A stretch of 64,000 nt of DNA from Diphasiastrum complanatum (taxonomy: Eukaryota > Streptophyta > Lycopodiopsida > Lycopodiales > Lycopodiaceae). Numbering within the stretch: the first letter of the stretch is position 1; the number at the start of each line of letters is the position of its first letter. Positions 1-9,231 of this stretch are shown piece by piece. The translations under genes and the position numbers were made by a program. Below the pieces are notes generated by a model that ran no database searches, had not been told where the DNA came from, and saw only the letters and a list, made by a program, of their open reading frames with translations. The stretch spans positions 23,394,801 to 23,458,800 of the forward strand of contig CM055106.1 of the NCBI GenBank assembly GCA_029204225.1, written 5' to 3'.

Positions 1-905
1 TTACATATAAGTAACATGGGCCTTCCCAGTTGTGACACGCATGAGGCCCGCATCTCGAGGGTACCTCACAATCGGTAATAAGGCCTGAGAAGGGAGCCTT
101 CACGAAGGGGGGGCACCTTACCTGACGTAAAGCAATGTCATCAAGAAATTGCTAAAAACAAACATAGACTTACTATTTTTATTAAAGTTTGAAAAATATG
201 TGACTATCACTAAGCACATAACACAAATGTGTAAGATATACTTGTTGCTTTTTAATTGTAGCACAAATCTATAAGATATTGTTGTTGTTTTTTAATCTAT
301 AATAAGTGAGTTTATAGTTCACCTAATGACGTTTATTTTTTAGACAAACAAAATTGTGCCATTTATGTGTTGTTGAATTTAGCTTGAATAATGGGTTAAT
401 TTGCCAGCTTCTGACTTAGAAGTATCCATTTTCAATAAACGTTATAATCTAATTCCATCTAAACTTTCAAAGTTTTAGATTTCAACTTTCGTGTGTCTAT
501 TGTAATCTAGGCTTCATGGAAGTTTAAAGGACTTGTAGGGCTAGTGGCCTTGATCAACCTACATTCTTGTGCTAGTAGCCATGATCAATTGGAATTTGAT
601 ATGAAAAGTGTAAATAGATACAATCTTACACAATTTTTATTTGGAATGTAATATAAATTTTTTTTTTAATGAAATTTGCATGAAGTATGATCCTTTACAA
701 AATGGAATGTGAAGGGCAAGTTCTATGTAAGAATGTCACCACACAATGGCAATGAACAATGTCATGAAAATAAAGCATGAAGGACAATCTCGAATGTCAA
801 CACTATAGCTGGCGGAATTTGCAATGCTTTACACATATATATGGTTGTATGTGCAAACAAGAAGTAAAACCTCTTAAACTATTGTGTAGGGATAGTGGGG
901 TAGAT
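1..905. other. AT-rich DNA without a recognised gene
   Basis: I see no coding segment with family features here. The stretch is AT-rich and includes short A and T runs. Short open frames near its right end run into the poly-G tract and are not credible genes. Confidence 0.5.
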
Positions 906-942
<37 letters not shown>

Positions 943-958
943 GGGGGGGTGGGGGGGG
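906..958. repeat. Poly-G tract
   Basis: Thirty-six consecutive G (906-941), then further G runs interrupted by single A and T bases. It is low-complexity DNA able to form G-quadruplexes. Glycine or proline-rich frames across it are artefacts of composition. Confidence 0.95.
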
Positions 959-1033
959 CTCGCATCTAGCAAGCACGGTGGCCCTTTGGTCTTGGTGCCC
1001 TCCTGACCACAAGTTTTTTTTTTTTTTTTGAAA

Positions 1034-1142
1034 ATTGGCTGCCCGGACGCCACGTGTCCAGGCAGCCAATCTTTGTCCCATAAGCATTCATGTGAGACTA
1101 TGGGGAGGGGATATATAGACAAACTCCCCATAGTCTCACATG
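1034..1142. repeat. Two adjacent inverted repeats
   Basis: The first hairpin spans 1034-1070: arms of about 15 bp with one mismatch around a short loop that holds a CACGTG hexamer. The second has perfect 18-bp arms at 1089-1106 and 1125-1142 with an 18-nt loop. A TG microsatellite follows directly. Two unrelated hairpins side by side suggest ends of small foldback or MITE-like elements. No target-site duplication was identified. Confidence 0.7.
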
Positions 1143-1340
1143 TGTGTGTGTGTGTGAGAGGCACGTTGCCTAGCGACATCTGCCCGGCACCACCTGGGGC
1201 TGCCTGTCGGCCTGCGGCTACCTGGCACCACCGCCCGCTGCCCCGACTCCCGGCAGGGCTGCAGCTGCTGGGCTGCCCGGTGCCCGGTGCCTGCCCGTCG
1301 GGCCAAACCACTCCTACGCGCGAGCAGTGCTCTAAAGCCC

Positions 1341-1343
<3 letters not shown>

Positions 1344-1419
<76 letters not shown>
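1344..1419. repeat. (AG)38 microsatellite
   Basis: Uninterrupted AG dinucleotide repeat. It produces spurious Arg-Glu or Leu-Ser open frames on both strands. Confidence 0.98.
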
Positions 1420-1422
<3 letters not shown>

Positions 1423-1617
1423 TATTAACGTCTTTTCCATGCCAAAAGGCGTAAGACGAACAAGTACATCAGATAAAAGTGGAACCAAGGCGGAGCAATG
1501 CCGTCAACAACATAACTAAATCAAAATTAACTAAGAAGAGGATAATGTCCAAGATTATATGGTACGTAGACCATTTACAAACTCAACTGGCATCTCTTCA
1601 GTGCTCTAAGTCTCTCA

Positions 1618-2532
1618 CTAACTCTGAACAGTCTCAAATATCTCATTAATAGCCGCAAGTTTAATATCAACGAAACGAATGATACCATCCCTGTAGATCA
1701 ACCACTTTCCATTCGTTAGAGCCTCCTGTTTTGCTTTCTTCCGTTCTTGAACCTGAATGAAAGTAAGGTCTTCATCCAGGTATATCGTGGTGCCTCGCAG
1801 TGTAGATCTCTTCCCTAGTGCTGCATGACGACCAGGGGCAGATGCAAAGCGTATAACAAGAGTACTTGGATCTCTCTTAGGACGCCATGCAGTATCCATA
1901 TCTTTGTGGTGGTGTTGAAGACTTGGACATTAAGAACCTTTTGCTCTCGCAAACGGCTCTCAGTGAACGTAGCCGAGATAAAAGAAGGTGGAGGTGGTAG
2001 AACAGTAGTATTAGGACCTTTAAGCACATCTGCCCAGGATCGGACAGCGGTATGATGCTGTTCCACTTGACTTTCAAGCTGTTGGATCTTAGCTGAAGTA
2101 GTTGAATGAGAGGAAGCTTCGATTTTGACAGCTGCAACTTCTTTCTTGAGATCATCGATAGACGAATCTAGTTTCTGAACGTGAGATTGAATAGCTTGGA
2201 TCATAGTTTCAAGAGAAAGAAGCTTTTTTTTTATGGTCGTTGAGATATTCATAGGAACGTAACTGATCTGCACGAATGACAGAGATCATAAAGGCTGGAG
2301 GCAGAAGTGATTTCTCTGCTGGGGTATTCGGGGTCAAAGGATCGGCTATGATGGATTCACTACTAGCAAGAATAGGATATGACGGAGATATAGGGATTGC
2401 AACTGGAATAGAAAGTGAAGGTGAAGGTGAAGGTGGGTCTGAAATGGATGAAGAAGACGATGAGGCAGATGAAGAAGATGATGATGAAGCAGTGTTGGAG
2501 GGAAGGGCAAAAGCCCCCTTATGGCGAGGCAT
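1618..2532 (-). pseudogene. Decayed L1-type LINE ORF1-like gene
   Basis: Three overlapping minus-strand frames read as one broken protein. The N-terminal part (from 2532, start MPRHKG) is rich in Ser and Pro. The frame then shifts in a homopolymer T run near 2225-2235. The next part has heptad-like spacing (LETMIQAIQSHVQKLDSSI), which indicates a coiled coil. A second shift lies near 1900. The C-terminal part carries VIRFASAPGRHAAL, then LRGTTIYLDEDLT and a charged QVQERKK stretch, which resembles the RRM/C-terminal region of L1 ORF1 RNA-binding proteins. No reverse transcriptase follows downstream at lower coordinates, so this is a 5' fragment of a LINE or an orphan ORF1. The family call is from motif memory. 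Confidence 0.55.
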
Positions 2533-2544
2533 CTCAGTGATGCA

Positions 2545-2935
2545 CTGAGGGAAACAATGTGATTCAGCGCTCAAAGAGTATGGAGCAGCCTTAGGATAGC
2601 GCAGTCGTGTAGGAGGGCGATGGAGTAGGTAGCCAGAAGGGGAGCAGCCTCAGCGATGGAGCGGATAGCCAGGATCATCAATGCATTGAGGGAAACAATG
2701 TGATTCAGCGCTCAGAGAGTATGGAGCAGCCTCAGGATAGCGAGGGTCAGTCGTGTAGGAGGGCGATGGAGCAGGTAGCCAGGAGGGCGATGGAGCAGCC
2801 TCAACGATGGAGCATCCTCAACGATGGAGCAGATAGCCAAGAGGGCAGCCTCAACGATGGAGCAGGTAGCCAGGAGGGCGATGGAGCATCCTCAGCGAGG
2901 CAGCAGCCTCAGCGCCACCATAGCCTCAGACCATC

Positions 2936-2937
<2 letters not shown>
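2545..2937. repeat. GATGGAGCAG minisatellite with a ~138-bp tandem duplication
   Basis: A block of about 100 bp starting near 2545 recurs, slightly diverged, from about 2682. The rest is built of degenerate units around GATGGAGCAG and TAGCCAGGAGGG. The array ends at a GA microsatellite. The open frame across it is repetitive (Met-Glu-Gln-rich) and is not taken as a gene. Confidence 0.8.
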
Positions 2938-2985
<48 letters not shown>

Positions 2986-3019
2986 TGTATTTAGACAAAA
3001 GATTCAACGAATCCAATTT

Positions 3020-3305
3020 GTTTGTCTGTCTCCTATTATAAGTTCTCGTTGACCACAAACTATAGGAACCGGGCTATCTACTGCTTTTAATCATGTTTGC
3101 ATGGGTTACGTGCAATAATCCCAAGGAGCTTTAACTTCAACACGTCTTTGTTCTACAGCGTTTAAAGCACCTTTTCCATCAATAGGTACTCCCAATGCAT
3201 CAAGTACATGGTCTAACATGGCCTTTCCTACTGGAACATCCACAATAGATCCAGTGCATTGACAATATCTCCTTCTTTAATGGCAGTATCACTACCAAAT
3301 ATCAC

Positions 3306-3307
<2 letters not shown>
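3020..3307 (-). pseudogene. atp1: Mitochondrial atp1 (ATP synthase F1 alpha) fragment, unit 1
   Basis: In the minus direction, fragments of the mitochondrial F1 alpha subunit are readable: [46 protein letters not shown] and GQRELIIGDRQT, the last just before the P-loop. The wording matches mitochondrial atp1 and not chloroplast atpA (for example SIVDVP and VEVKAPGI). The frame breaks near the KRTGS position and again after VEVKAP. A 14-bp deletion removes the IIARK to EPMQT segment. About 95 codons remain, so it is non-functional. The likely origin is an organelle-to-nucleus transfer (NUMT) or a piece of a transferred gene. Confidence 0.85.
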
Positions 3308-3352
<45 letters not shown>

Positions 3353-3382
3353 TATTTAGACAAAAGATTCAACGAATCCAGT

Positions 3383-3683
3383 GTGTTTGTCTATCTCCTA
3401 TTATAAGTTCTCGTTGACCACAAACTATAGGAACCGGGCTATCTATTGCTTTTAATCATGTTTGCATGGGTTCTTTCACATATTTACGTGCAATAATCCC
3501 AAGGAGCTTTAACTTCAACACGTCTTTGTTCTAGAGCATTTAAAGCACCTTTTCCATCAATAGGTACTCCCAATGCATCAAGTACACGGTCTAACATGGC
3601 CTTTCCTACTGGAACATCCACAATAGATCTAGTGCGTTGACAATATCTCCTTCTTTAATGGCAATATCACTACCAAATATCAC

Positions 3684-3686
<3 letters not shown>
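3383..3686 (-). pseudogene. atp1: Mitochondrial atp1 fragment, unit 2
   Basis: Second copy of the same part of atp1, from [12 protein letters not shown] to GQRELIIGDRQT. Unlike unit 1 it keeps a readable [13 protein letters not shown] segment. Both units share the same indel near KRTGS and an extra T just after VEVKAP. Those lesions therefore predate the tandem duplication, and the source was already a pseudogene. Both units stop at the same codon before the P-loop and continue into the same non-atp1 sequence. Confidence 0.85.
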
Positions 3687-3746
<60 letters not shown>

Positions 3747-3775
3747 TCTTTACACAAAAGATTCAACAAATCCAA

Positions 3776-5339
3776 GAAAATTCCCTTCTAAAGCAGTATT
3801 GAAAGTTGCCAATTTTTTGACGATTAAAAAATCTATTACACACACACATATAGCCAAAATCGAAAACCTAGCTTCAAATTAAAATGTTCAAATTCTAAAT
3901 ACAAAAGTACATTGCAATTTTTTTGTTTCTATTTCTTGATTTTTAAGAGCACTGTTCTAAAAGGACAATCCTAAAAACACAAGTTAAAGGTGCTTGATAG
4001 CAATTTCTATTAGCGCTACTCGTCTATTATCCACAGAAACAAATTGCCACAGGCATCAGTAGTCAAGCTTCAATATATTCTTTTGACAAAAGCTTCAGCG
4101 GTTGGTTCCACTGCTACCCCAGGAGTCAGAAAATCATCAGTTGTCGAGTCATTGGGAGTCAGATCATTTTGGATTGAGTCATCAATTCCATCTAGATCCT
4201 GGGTTGAAATATCCTGCATTGACCATTTAGCTGGTCAAGTTCCATGCACAGAAACCATAAAGAGTAGCAAAATGAGAGCAACAGTTACAAATAGCAATAG
4301 CCTAGTCTTTACGTGTGTGAGCGCAAAAGCAGCCATTAAAATTATTGTCCAACAGAGAGATGAGTATGGAAAATGTTCCAGACCTATTAATAGATCAAAT
4401 CAATGAAAATCTTCCACCCAATGTGATTACTATTAAAGACACATTACAAATGTGTAAATGAACAACCAACAAGGGATTGAAATTAGGATGTTCTTCCTTG
4501 TTAAAGTAGGGGCAAGTCTTTTTTTAGTAGGTGTGGTTGTGACATATTGGGTTTTGAATAAACCTACAAGAATGTCACATGACTAATTTGAATTGTGAGT
4601 TGGAACTCACAATGTAAGAAACTTGAAAATATTTCATGTTTAGAGTGGTTAATATATAATAGAACATAAGTTGTACATGAATAAAATGACATGGGTCATA
4701 GGATTAATTAAATTTCTGTTAGAGACACAAATTCAAGTTTGCTAATAAGAAGCTAAAATGGCCCAAACTAGAACCCATTGTTGGGGAAATAAATGTGGAG
4801 TCAAAAGGGAATGATGAAAGGCTGGATAGAAGAGGAAGAAATTATGTTTGAACTAGCAGGCTCTGATGATTGACTCCTTTCCCTCAATGTAGCTATGTCT
4901 ATCATATTCAAAAACACTGTATCGCGACAAGGGTCACAACTAATTTTACTTGATCCTCACTTTGAAATCATTAGAATTGATTCGATTGATTACGTAGACA
5001 AACAAAAGTTCATTAATGTTGGTTGTGGAAACATGTATTGCATAAGCATTGAGATGTTCAGACAAAACTATACGAGAGTTGAGAAATAAAGGTGCTTAAA
5101 GCAGTAAATCAAAGAAGCATAACATTCATACTGACATAGTAACTGAACGCAATGAGACAATTAAATTGAGTGCATAATGTAGCATGTACATAATCAGCTG
5201 AATGACAAGCACAATGGAATTGCGGTAGTAACCGCGTGCTCAAAGGTATCACTCTTACTCACTCTCTGTCTTGAACAATCTAAGGTAGAAGGAAGCATTG
5301 GATTAGTTGTTGTATGACAATGCACGATAGCTCATGACA
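3776..5339. other. AT-rich DNA, no gene recognised
   Basis: The longest open frame, 4044-4406 on the plus strand (120 codons), has no motif I recognise, no clear codon pattern and no related copy elsewhere in the window. A 64-codon frame at 4895-5089 is equally unplaced. I treat both as chance frames. Confidence 0.4.
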
Positions 5340-5815
5340 AAGTTTAATACACTTGCTTGAAGTGCCTTGTCAGATCAAGAAGTGGTTGGCAATGTCTTTG
5401 TCTAATCTTTGTGGTGATCCTTGTTGCAAATTTGATAGGTCTACACCTTGGAGTGGTATTTTAGGTGATGTCAACAATCTTTCGGCTACAGCCATAGCTT
5501 TTTCTGTTTGAGCTTTTTGTATCTAATGTTTGACCTTCTAGTATTGGCTGCACTCTTTTCTTACATTAGGACAAACTCTTGCCATGGAGGGTTGATCTAC
5601 TGGTGTAGAAGCTGATCAAGGAGATGTAGGTGTTACCTCCTCCATAACATGTGAAGAATTGGAATTCGACAAGTTGGGTTTCACTTTACAATTCTTATAA
5701 GAATGTCCATATCCACATTCTCGACAAAAGTGTGTGTAGACTCCCTTGTTGGGACATTTTGCAATTCTATGAGCTTCTCTGCATTTATAACGACTAAAAG
5801 AAAAACTTGGCCCTA
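5340..5815 (-). pseudogene. Decayed coding fragment with zinc knuckles
   Basis: One minus-strand frame, broken by several stops, reads through two cysteine clusters: a degraded KCREAHRIAKCP, then HFCRECGYGHSYKNC (C-x2-C-x3-H-x4-C), about 20 residues apart. An acidic and then a hydrophilic segment follow (KAQTEKAMAVAERLL, IPLQGVDLSNLQQGSPQRL). Paired knuckles of this sort occur in retroelement Gag proteins and in some plant nucleic-acid-binding proteins. No protease or polymerase lies next to it, so the family is open. Confidence 0.35.
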
Positions 5816-6292
5816 ATTTGACGTGGAAGAAAGTCCCGATTTCAATCTCTCATTGGTTGTCCATAGAGTTCTAATGGAATGTATTTATGGTTTGAAAGCA
5901 TATGCATTTTAAGCAGCTAGACAAATTGAACCATTTGGGAGACTAAATGTTACACGTGGAAAAGCTCAAAAAGAGACATGTCGAAAGTTCTAGGTATGTA
6001 TGTGTCACCTCTAAAGAAAGACTTCATTAGGTGAACTGTAAGTGCATCTACTATAAATAAAAAACAACCATATCTTACATATTTGTACTACAGTTAGAAA
6101 GCAACAAATATATCTTACACATTGGTAATGTGTTTAATAGAACACTAACAAAGAACCTGTTCACCACTATTTGCCATAATGAGAATTGGTGAGCATATGA
6201 GAAGTTGGGGGAATATATCACGAGGATTATGTATGTATGTGTGCCACTTATTTTGCCATATGCAAGACTTGAAAGCATAATATGGCACGCAG
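5816..6292. other. AT-rich spacer
   Basis: No coding or structural feature recognised. Confidence 0.4.
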
Positions 6293-6446
6293 TGCATGGA
6301 CTATTTGCAGGCCAGCCTCCAATGTTGAAATTTGACATTCAAGGTCACACTTCATGCTTTATTTCCATGTGCATGGACTATTTGCAGGCCGGCCTCCAAT
6401 GTTGGAATTTGACATTAAAGATCACCCTTCATGCTTTATTTCCATG
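6293..6446. repeat. Tandem duplication, 2 x 77 bp
   Basis: The unit beginning TGCATGGACTATTTGCAGGC occurs twice head to tail, at 6293 and 6370, with a handful of substitutions. A shorter echo (CTTTATTTCCATGA) follows. It has no coding function that I can see. Confidence 0.9.
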
Positions 6447-7249
6447 ACGTCTTTATTTCCATGAGCATAGGCATAGTAGGCCTTCTAAAACATTTTTAAT
6501 CTCCATCGTAGATCTGCAACTATTACTTATAGTATTTGCCATCCAACGGCGAGCTACTTTCTGTAGCCACCCTCTCGGGGTTGCTACCAATGTTGGTCTG
6601 GTATGGGGGGCTGACCCGGATATCAACCCGGGTATGCACCCGATTATCAAAGACCCTACGTGACTGGTCTTAGAGAATGAATATTCCGAACAAAAACCTA
6701 CCTCCTGATTACTGTTTAGGACGTTTTTTTTTTTTTGCAAAAATCGACCCGCCTGATATTAGGTTACACATTTTGTTGTTGTTACCAGAGTTACAAGCTG
6801 CACCTACTCTTCCTGGTATGTCGACTCTGGTATGATCAAGAAGGACTCCCTTTTAGAGTTGGCGGTGGCTATGGATTATGGATAGACGTGTTACTTGCAG
6901 TACATGACATTTCAGAATCACAATCACAACAATAGCTGCTTTGAATGGCATATTCAACAACTCTGAACTTTGAATTGAGGTATCATGAAATTTGCTTTTT
7001 ACTGAGTTTTGTAGATTTTTGGCTTTGTAAATTTTTGGCAACAAATAATGGTACCTGGGTTGATGTATGGCAAGTATAGGAACTCAGATACCATTGTTGT
7101 TGTTGATAGGCAAATGTCGAGGAAAATTTAGTTATTGATATCGTAATCATCATGTACATCAATAGTAATGTTGTGCTGGACACACATGTTCAGAGCCATA
7201 TTCTCATACCTTCTTTTTTTAGGAGTTATTAACGGCAAGTACTAGGTAC
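6447..7249. other. Intergenic DNA with a MITE-like remnant
   Basis: Around 6590-6670 there are GGTATNA/CCCGG-type words (ACCCGGATATCAACCCGGG, TGCACCCGATTATC) like those inside the hAT MITE at 7783-8248. This suggests a decayed relative. The rest is AT-rich and unrecognised. Confidence 0.35.
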
Positions 7250-7254
7250 TTGCC

Positions 7255-7682
7255 ATTCCTCTTCAAGCTGTCTCCCTCTCTTCCTCGGACCTCCTCTCTC
7301 TCTTGTGCCTCCCTCCCTCCTGCCATCTCTCCTCCCTCCCTCCTCTCTCTCTTCTGCCCTCCCTCGTGCCATCTCTCCTCCCTCCCTCCCTCATCTCTTT
7401 ATTTCGCCTCCCTCCCTCCATCCCTCCTCTCTCTCTTCGGCCTCCCTCCTGCCATCTCTCCACCTCTCTCCTCCTGCCATCTCCCCTCCCCCCCTCTCTC
7501 ATCTCTCTATTTCGCCTCCCTCCCTCCATCCCTCCTCTCTCTCTCTCTCTTATGCCTCCTCCTGCCATCTCTCCGCCTCCCTCCCTCCATCCCTCCTCTC
7601 TCTCTTCGGCCTACCTCCTGCCATCACTTCACCTGTCTCCTCCTGCCATCTCCCCTCCCTCCTGTCATCTCTCTCTTCATGT
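7255..7682. repeat. Polypyrimidine minisatellite
   Basis: About 430 bp of almost pure C and T on the plus strand, made of irregular units such as CTCCCTCCCTCC, CTCTCTCTTC and CTGCCATCTC. Long proline/serine or arginine/glycine frames on both strands come from this composition. Such a tract could adopt triplex (H-DNA) structure. Confidence 0.9.
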
Positions 7683-7782
7683 ACATTATGATTACGTCTG
7701 GTAGCGGGCGTGATCAGGCTCGCTACCGGGTAGCAGGTAGTCATACCTACCTCGCCGCCTCCGTGGCTCAGTAGGTACCGAC

Positions 7783-8248
7783 CAGTGTTGGGCGGGTATA
7801 TAGGGTCGCGGCTGGTATCAATAATGGGTATTAACATGGTATCAAAAAACCGACCCGACTGGTATATGAATTTCTATGCCAGGGTCAAGAACTGGACACC
7901 CAGTATTAACTATTTTACTATTCATATTGATACTCAGGTTCGGGAGATTTTGTTGATTTTTGCCATGGTATCAGTAGTAGTACTATTTTTAATATATTTT
8001 TTTATATTTCAAATTTTTTATATCTTAAATTATGATATTACTCTTTAAAAAAAAAATTAGCAATTCGTACATGTTTATACCCGGGTTGATAACCGGCTGG
8101 TATCACCCTTATGATACCTGCCCGGTCTATAATAGTCTACAACTCCTATGCCTCCTTATGTTGATACCCTGCTGGTATTAAATTTTTTAGAAACCTACAA
8201 TACCCTGAACCGGCGGGTATCAAAAATTTTGATACCCGCCCAATACTG
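7783..8248. mobile_element. hAT-type MITE, 466 bp
   Basis: Terminal inverted repeats of about 18 bp: CAGTGTTGGGCGGGTATA on the left, CAGTATTGGGCGGGTATC on the right (reverse complement), with two mismatches. They are flanked by an 8-bp target duplication matching at 7 of 8 positions: GTACCGAC (7775-7782) and GTACTGAC (8249-8256). An 8-bp duplication and a CAGTG start are typical of the hAT superfamily. The interior is AT-rich and has no transposase, so the element is non-autonomous. A near-perfect palindrome at 8212-8240 (14-bp arms, 1-nt centre) overlaps the right end. Confidence 0.85.
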
Positions 8249-8359
8249 GTACTGACTACTGTGCTACACACGGTGGCGGGCCTGCTCATGCCTGTTACCT
8301 AGTACATACTGGTCCTAGAATCCAGCTTTTAGGAGGTATTTGAAACCCTACCCGAGCCC

Positions 8360-8467
8360 AAAGCCAAAAAAATTCATACCAGCCAAAGCCAAAAAAATTC
8401 ACACCAGGAACCTGCTGGTATCACTAAAGCCAAAAAAAAATTCATACCAGGAACCTGCTGGTATCAC
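8360..8467. repeat. ~42-bp tandem repeat just upstream of EG16
   Basis: One short and two full units built of AAAGCCAAAAAAATTCATAC followed by CAGGAACCTGCTGGTATCAC. The last full unit ends about 100 bp before the EG16 start codon, so the array lies in its proximal promoter or 5' leader. GGTATCA and GATAC words echo the nearby MITE. Confidence 0.8.
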
Positions 8468-8568
8468 AAAAACACGATACATGGTGATACATCATGTTAC
8501 CAGGCCACTCAATGGTGATACTTAGTACATACCACCTGTTCTTCTAAGAGCCAAGTTTATTAGCTGCG

Positions 8569-9231
8569 ATGGAAGATCCTGCTCCTGCTCATTCAAATCT
8601 AGAGATGCTTCATCCATTTTCTATATATAACACCCAGAAGCTCAAAGAGATTGTCGTTGACTATTGCCCAGAGAGTTGCGATCATAACCAGGAAGAAGCA
8701 GAGATTGCCGTGACTTATGATGAAAGAGGGGGAGCACGCTGGAGGACTACTCGCAGATTTGAAGCAGGTGCATTCAGTGCCAAGATCAAAACTCCAACGG
8801 GGAACACTAGTGGCTTGAACTGCAGCTTCTATCTTTCATCTCTGGAGGGAGACAAGACTCAGGATGAAATAGATTTCGAGTTTCTGGGCAAAGACAAAGG
8901 GATCGTCCAGACGAACTACTATACAACTGGGACTGGAGATCGAGAGGTCATTCACGATCTGGGTTTCGATTCCTCTTTGGAGTTTCATGAATATACAATC
9001 AAATGGCATCCTTCTGGTATAGAATGGCTCATTGATGGAAATGTCGTCAGGACAACAGAAAAGAAGGATAGCGAGGATTTTCCCTCAATGCCTATGTTTC
9101 TGTATGCATCCGTATGGAATGCAGGCGATATAGATAACGGAAAGTGGGCAGGTAGCTACGTCGGAAGTGATGCGCCGTATATCTGCAGGTATAAGGACGT
9201 TATCATCCCGACTATTCGGCCACACACCTAA
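8569..9231 (+). CDS. EG16: Endo-glucanase 16 (GH16 family)
   Basis: A single open frame of 220 codons encodes a glycoside hydrolase family 16 protein. The catalytic strand DEIDFEFLG lies at residues 99-107, with the expected nucleophile E100, helper D102 and acid/base E104. Aromatic segments WHPSGIEWLIDG (126-137) and ASVWNAGD (170-177) follow, as in beta-glucan and xyloglucan-active GH16 enzymes. It starts without a signal peptide and ends soon after CRYKDVIIP, so it lacks the C-terminal extension of XTH enzymes. Length, missing signal and missing extension fit the plant EG16 clade, whose studied members cleave mixed-linkage beta-glucan and xyloglucan. The first in-frame ATG was taken as start. 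No intron interrupts it and all catalytic residues are present, so it is probably functional; a retrocopy is possible. Confidence 0.9.
   Translation: MEDPAPAHSNLEMLHPFSIYNTQKLKEIVVDYCPESCDHNQEEAEIAVTYDERGGARWRTTRRFEAGAFSAKIKTPTGNTSGLNCSFYLSSLEGDKTQDEIDFEFLGKDKGIVQTNYYTTGTGDREVIHDLGFDSSLEFHEYTIKWHPSGIEWLIDGNVVRTTEKKDSEDFPSMPMFLYASVWNAGDIDNGKWAGSYVGSDAPYICRYKDVIIPTIRPHT

Larger units (their letters stand above)
2938..3775. repeat. Tandem array of (GA)n tracts and atp1 fragments
   Basis: Three pure GA tracts (2938-2983, 3309-3350, 3689-3744) each begin a unit of about 370 bp. Units one and two carry the same atp1-derived fragment. Unit three stops about 30 bp after its GA tract. The units are closely similar. 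The first lacks 14 bp that the second keeps, so duplication was followed by independent decay. The GA tracts at every unit boundary point to unequal exchange or replication slippage. Confidence 0.9.

Noticed and set aside
777-1519. Several open frames on both strands rich in Gly, Pro, Arg-Glu or Leu-Ser
   Set aside because: They are translations of the poly-G, poly-T and AG repeat tracts; no motif or codon signal of a gene.
3020-3686. A functional nuclear atp1
   Set aside because: Only about 95 codons are present, with indels, stops and no P-loop; both copies are fragments.
2938-3775. CRISPR-like repeat array
   Set aside because: Eukaryotic context, units of about 370 bp, atp1 content and microsatellite boundaries; nothing like direct repeats with unique spacers.
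4044-4406. Hypothetical 120-residue protein
   Set aside because: No motif, no related copy and unremarkable composition; a chance frame of this length is expected in 64 kb.
7250-7837. Long Ser/Pro/Leu-rich and Arg/Gly/Glu-rich frames in five reading frames
   Set aside because: All arise from the polypyrimidine minisatellite; a real gene would not be open in so many frames.
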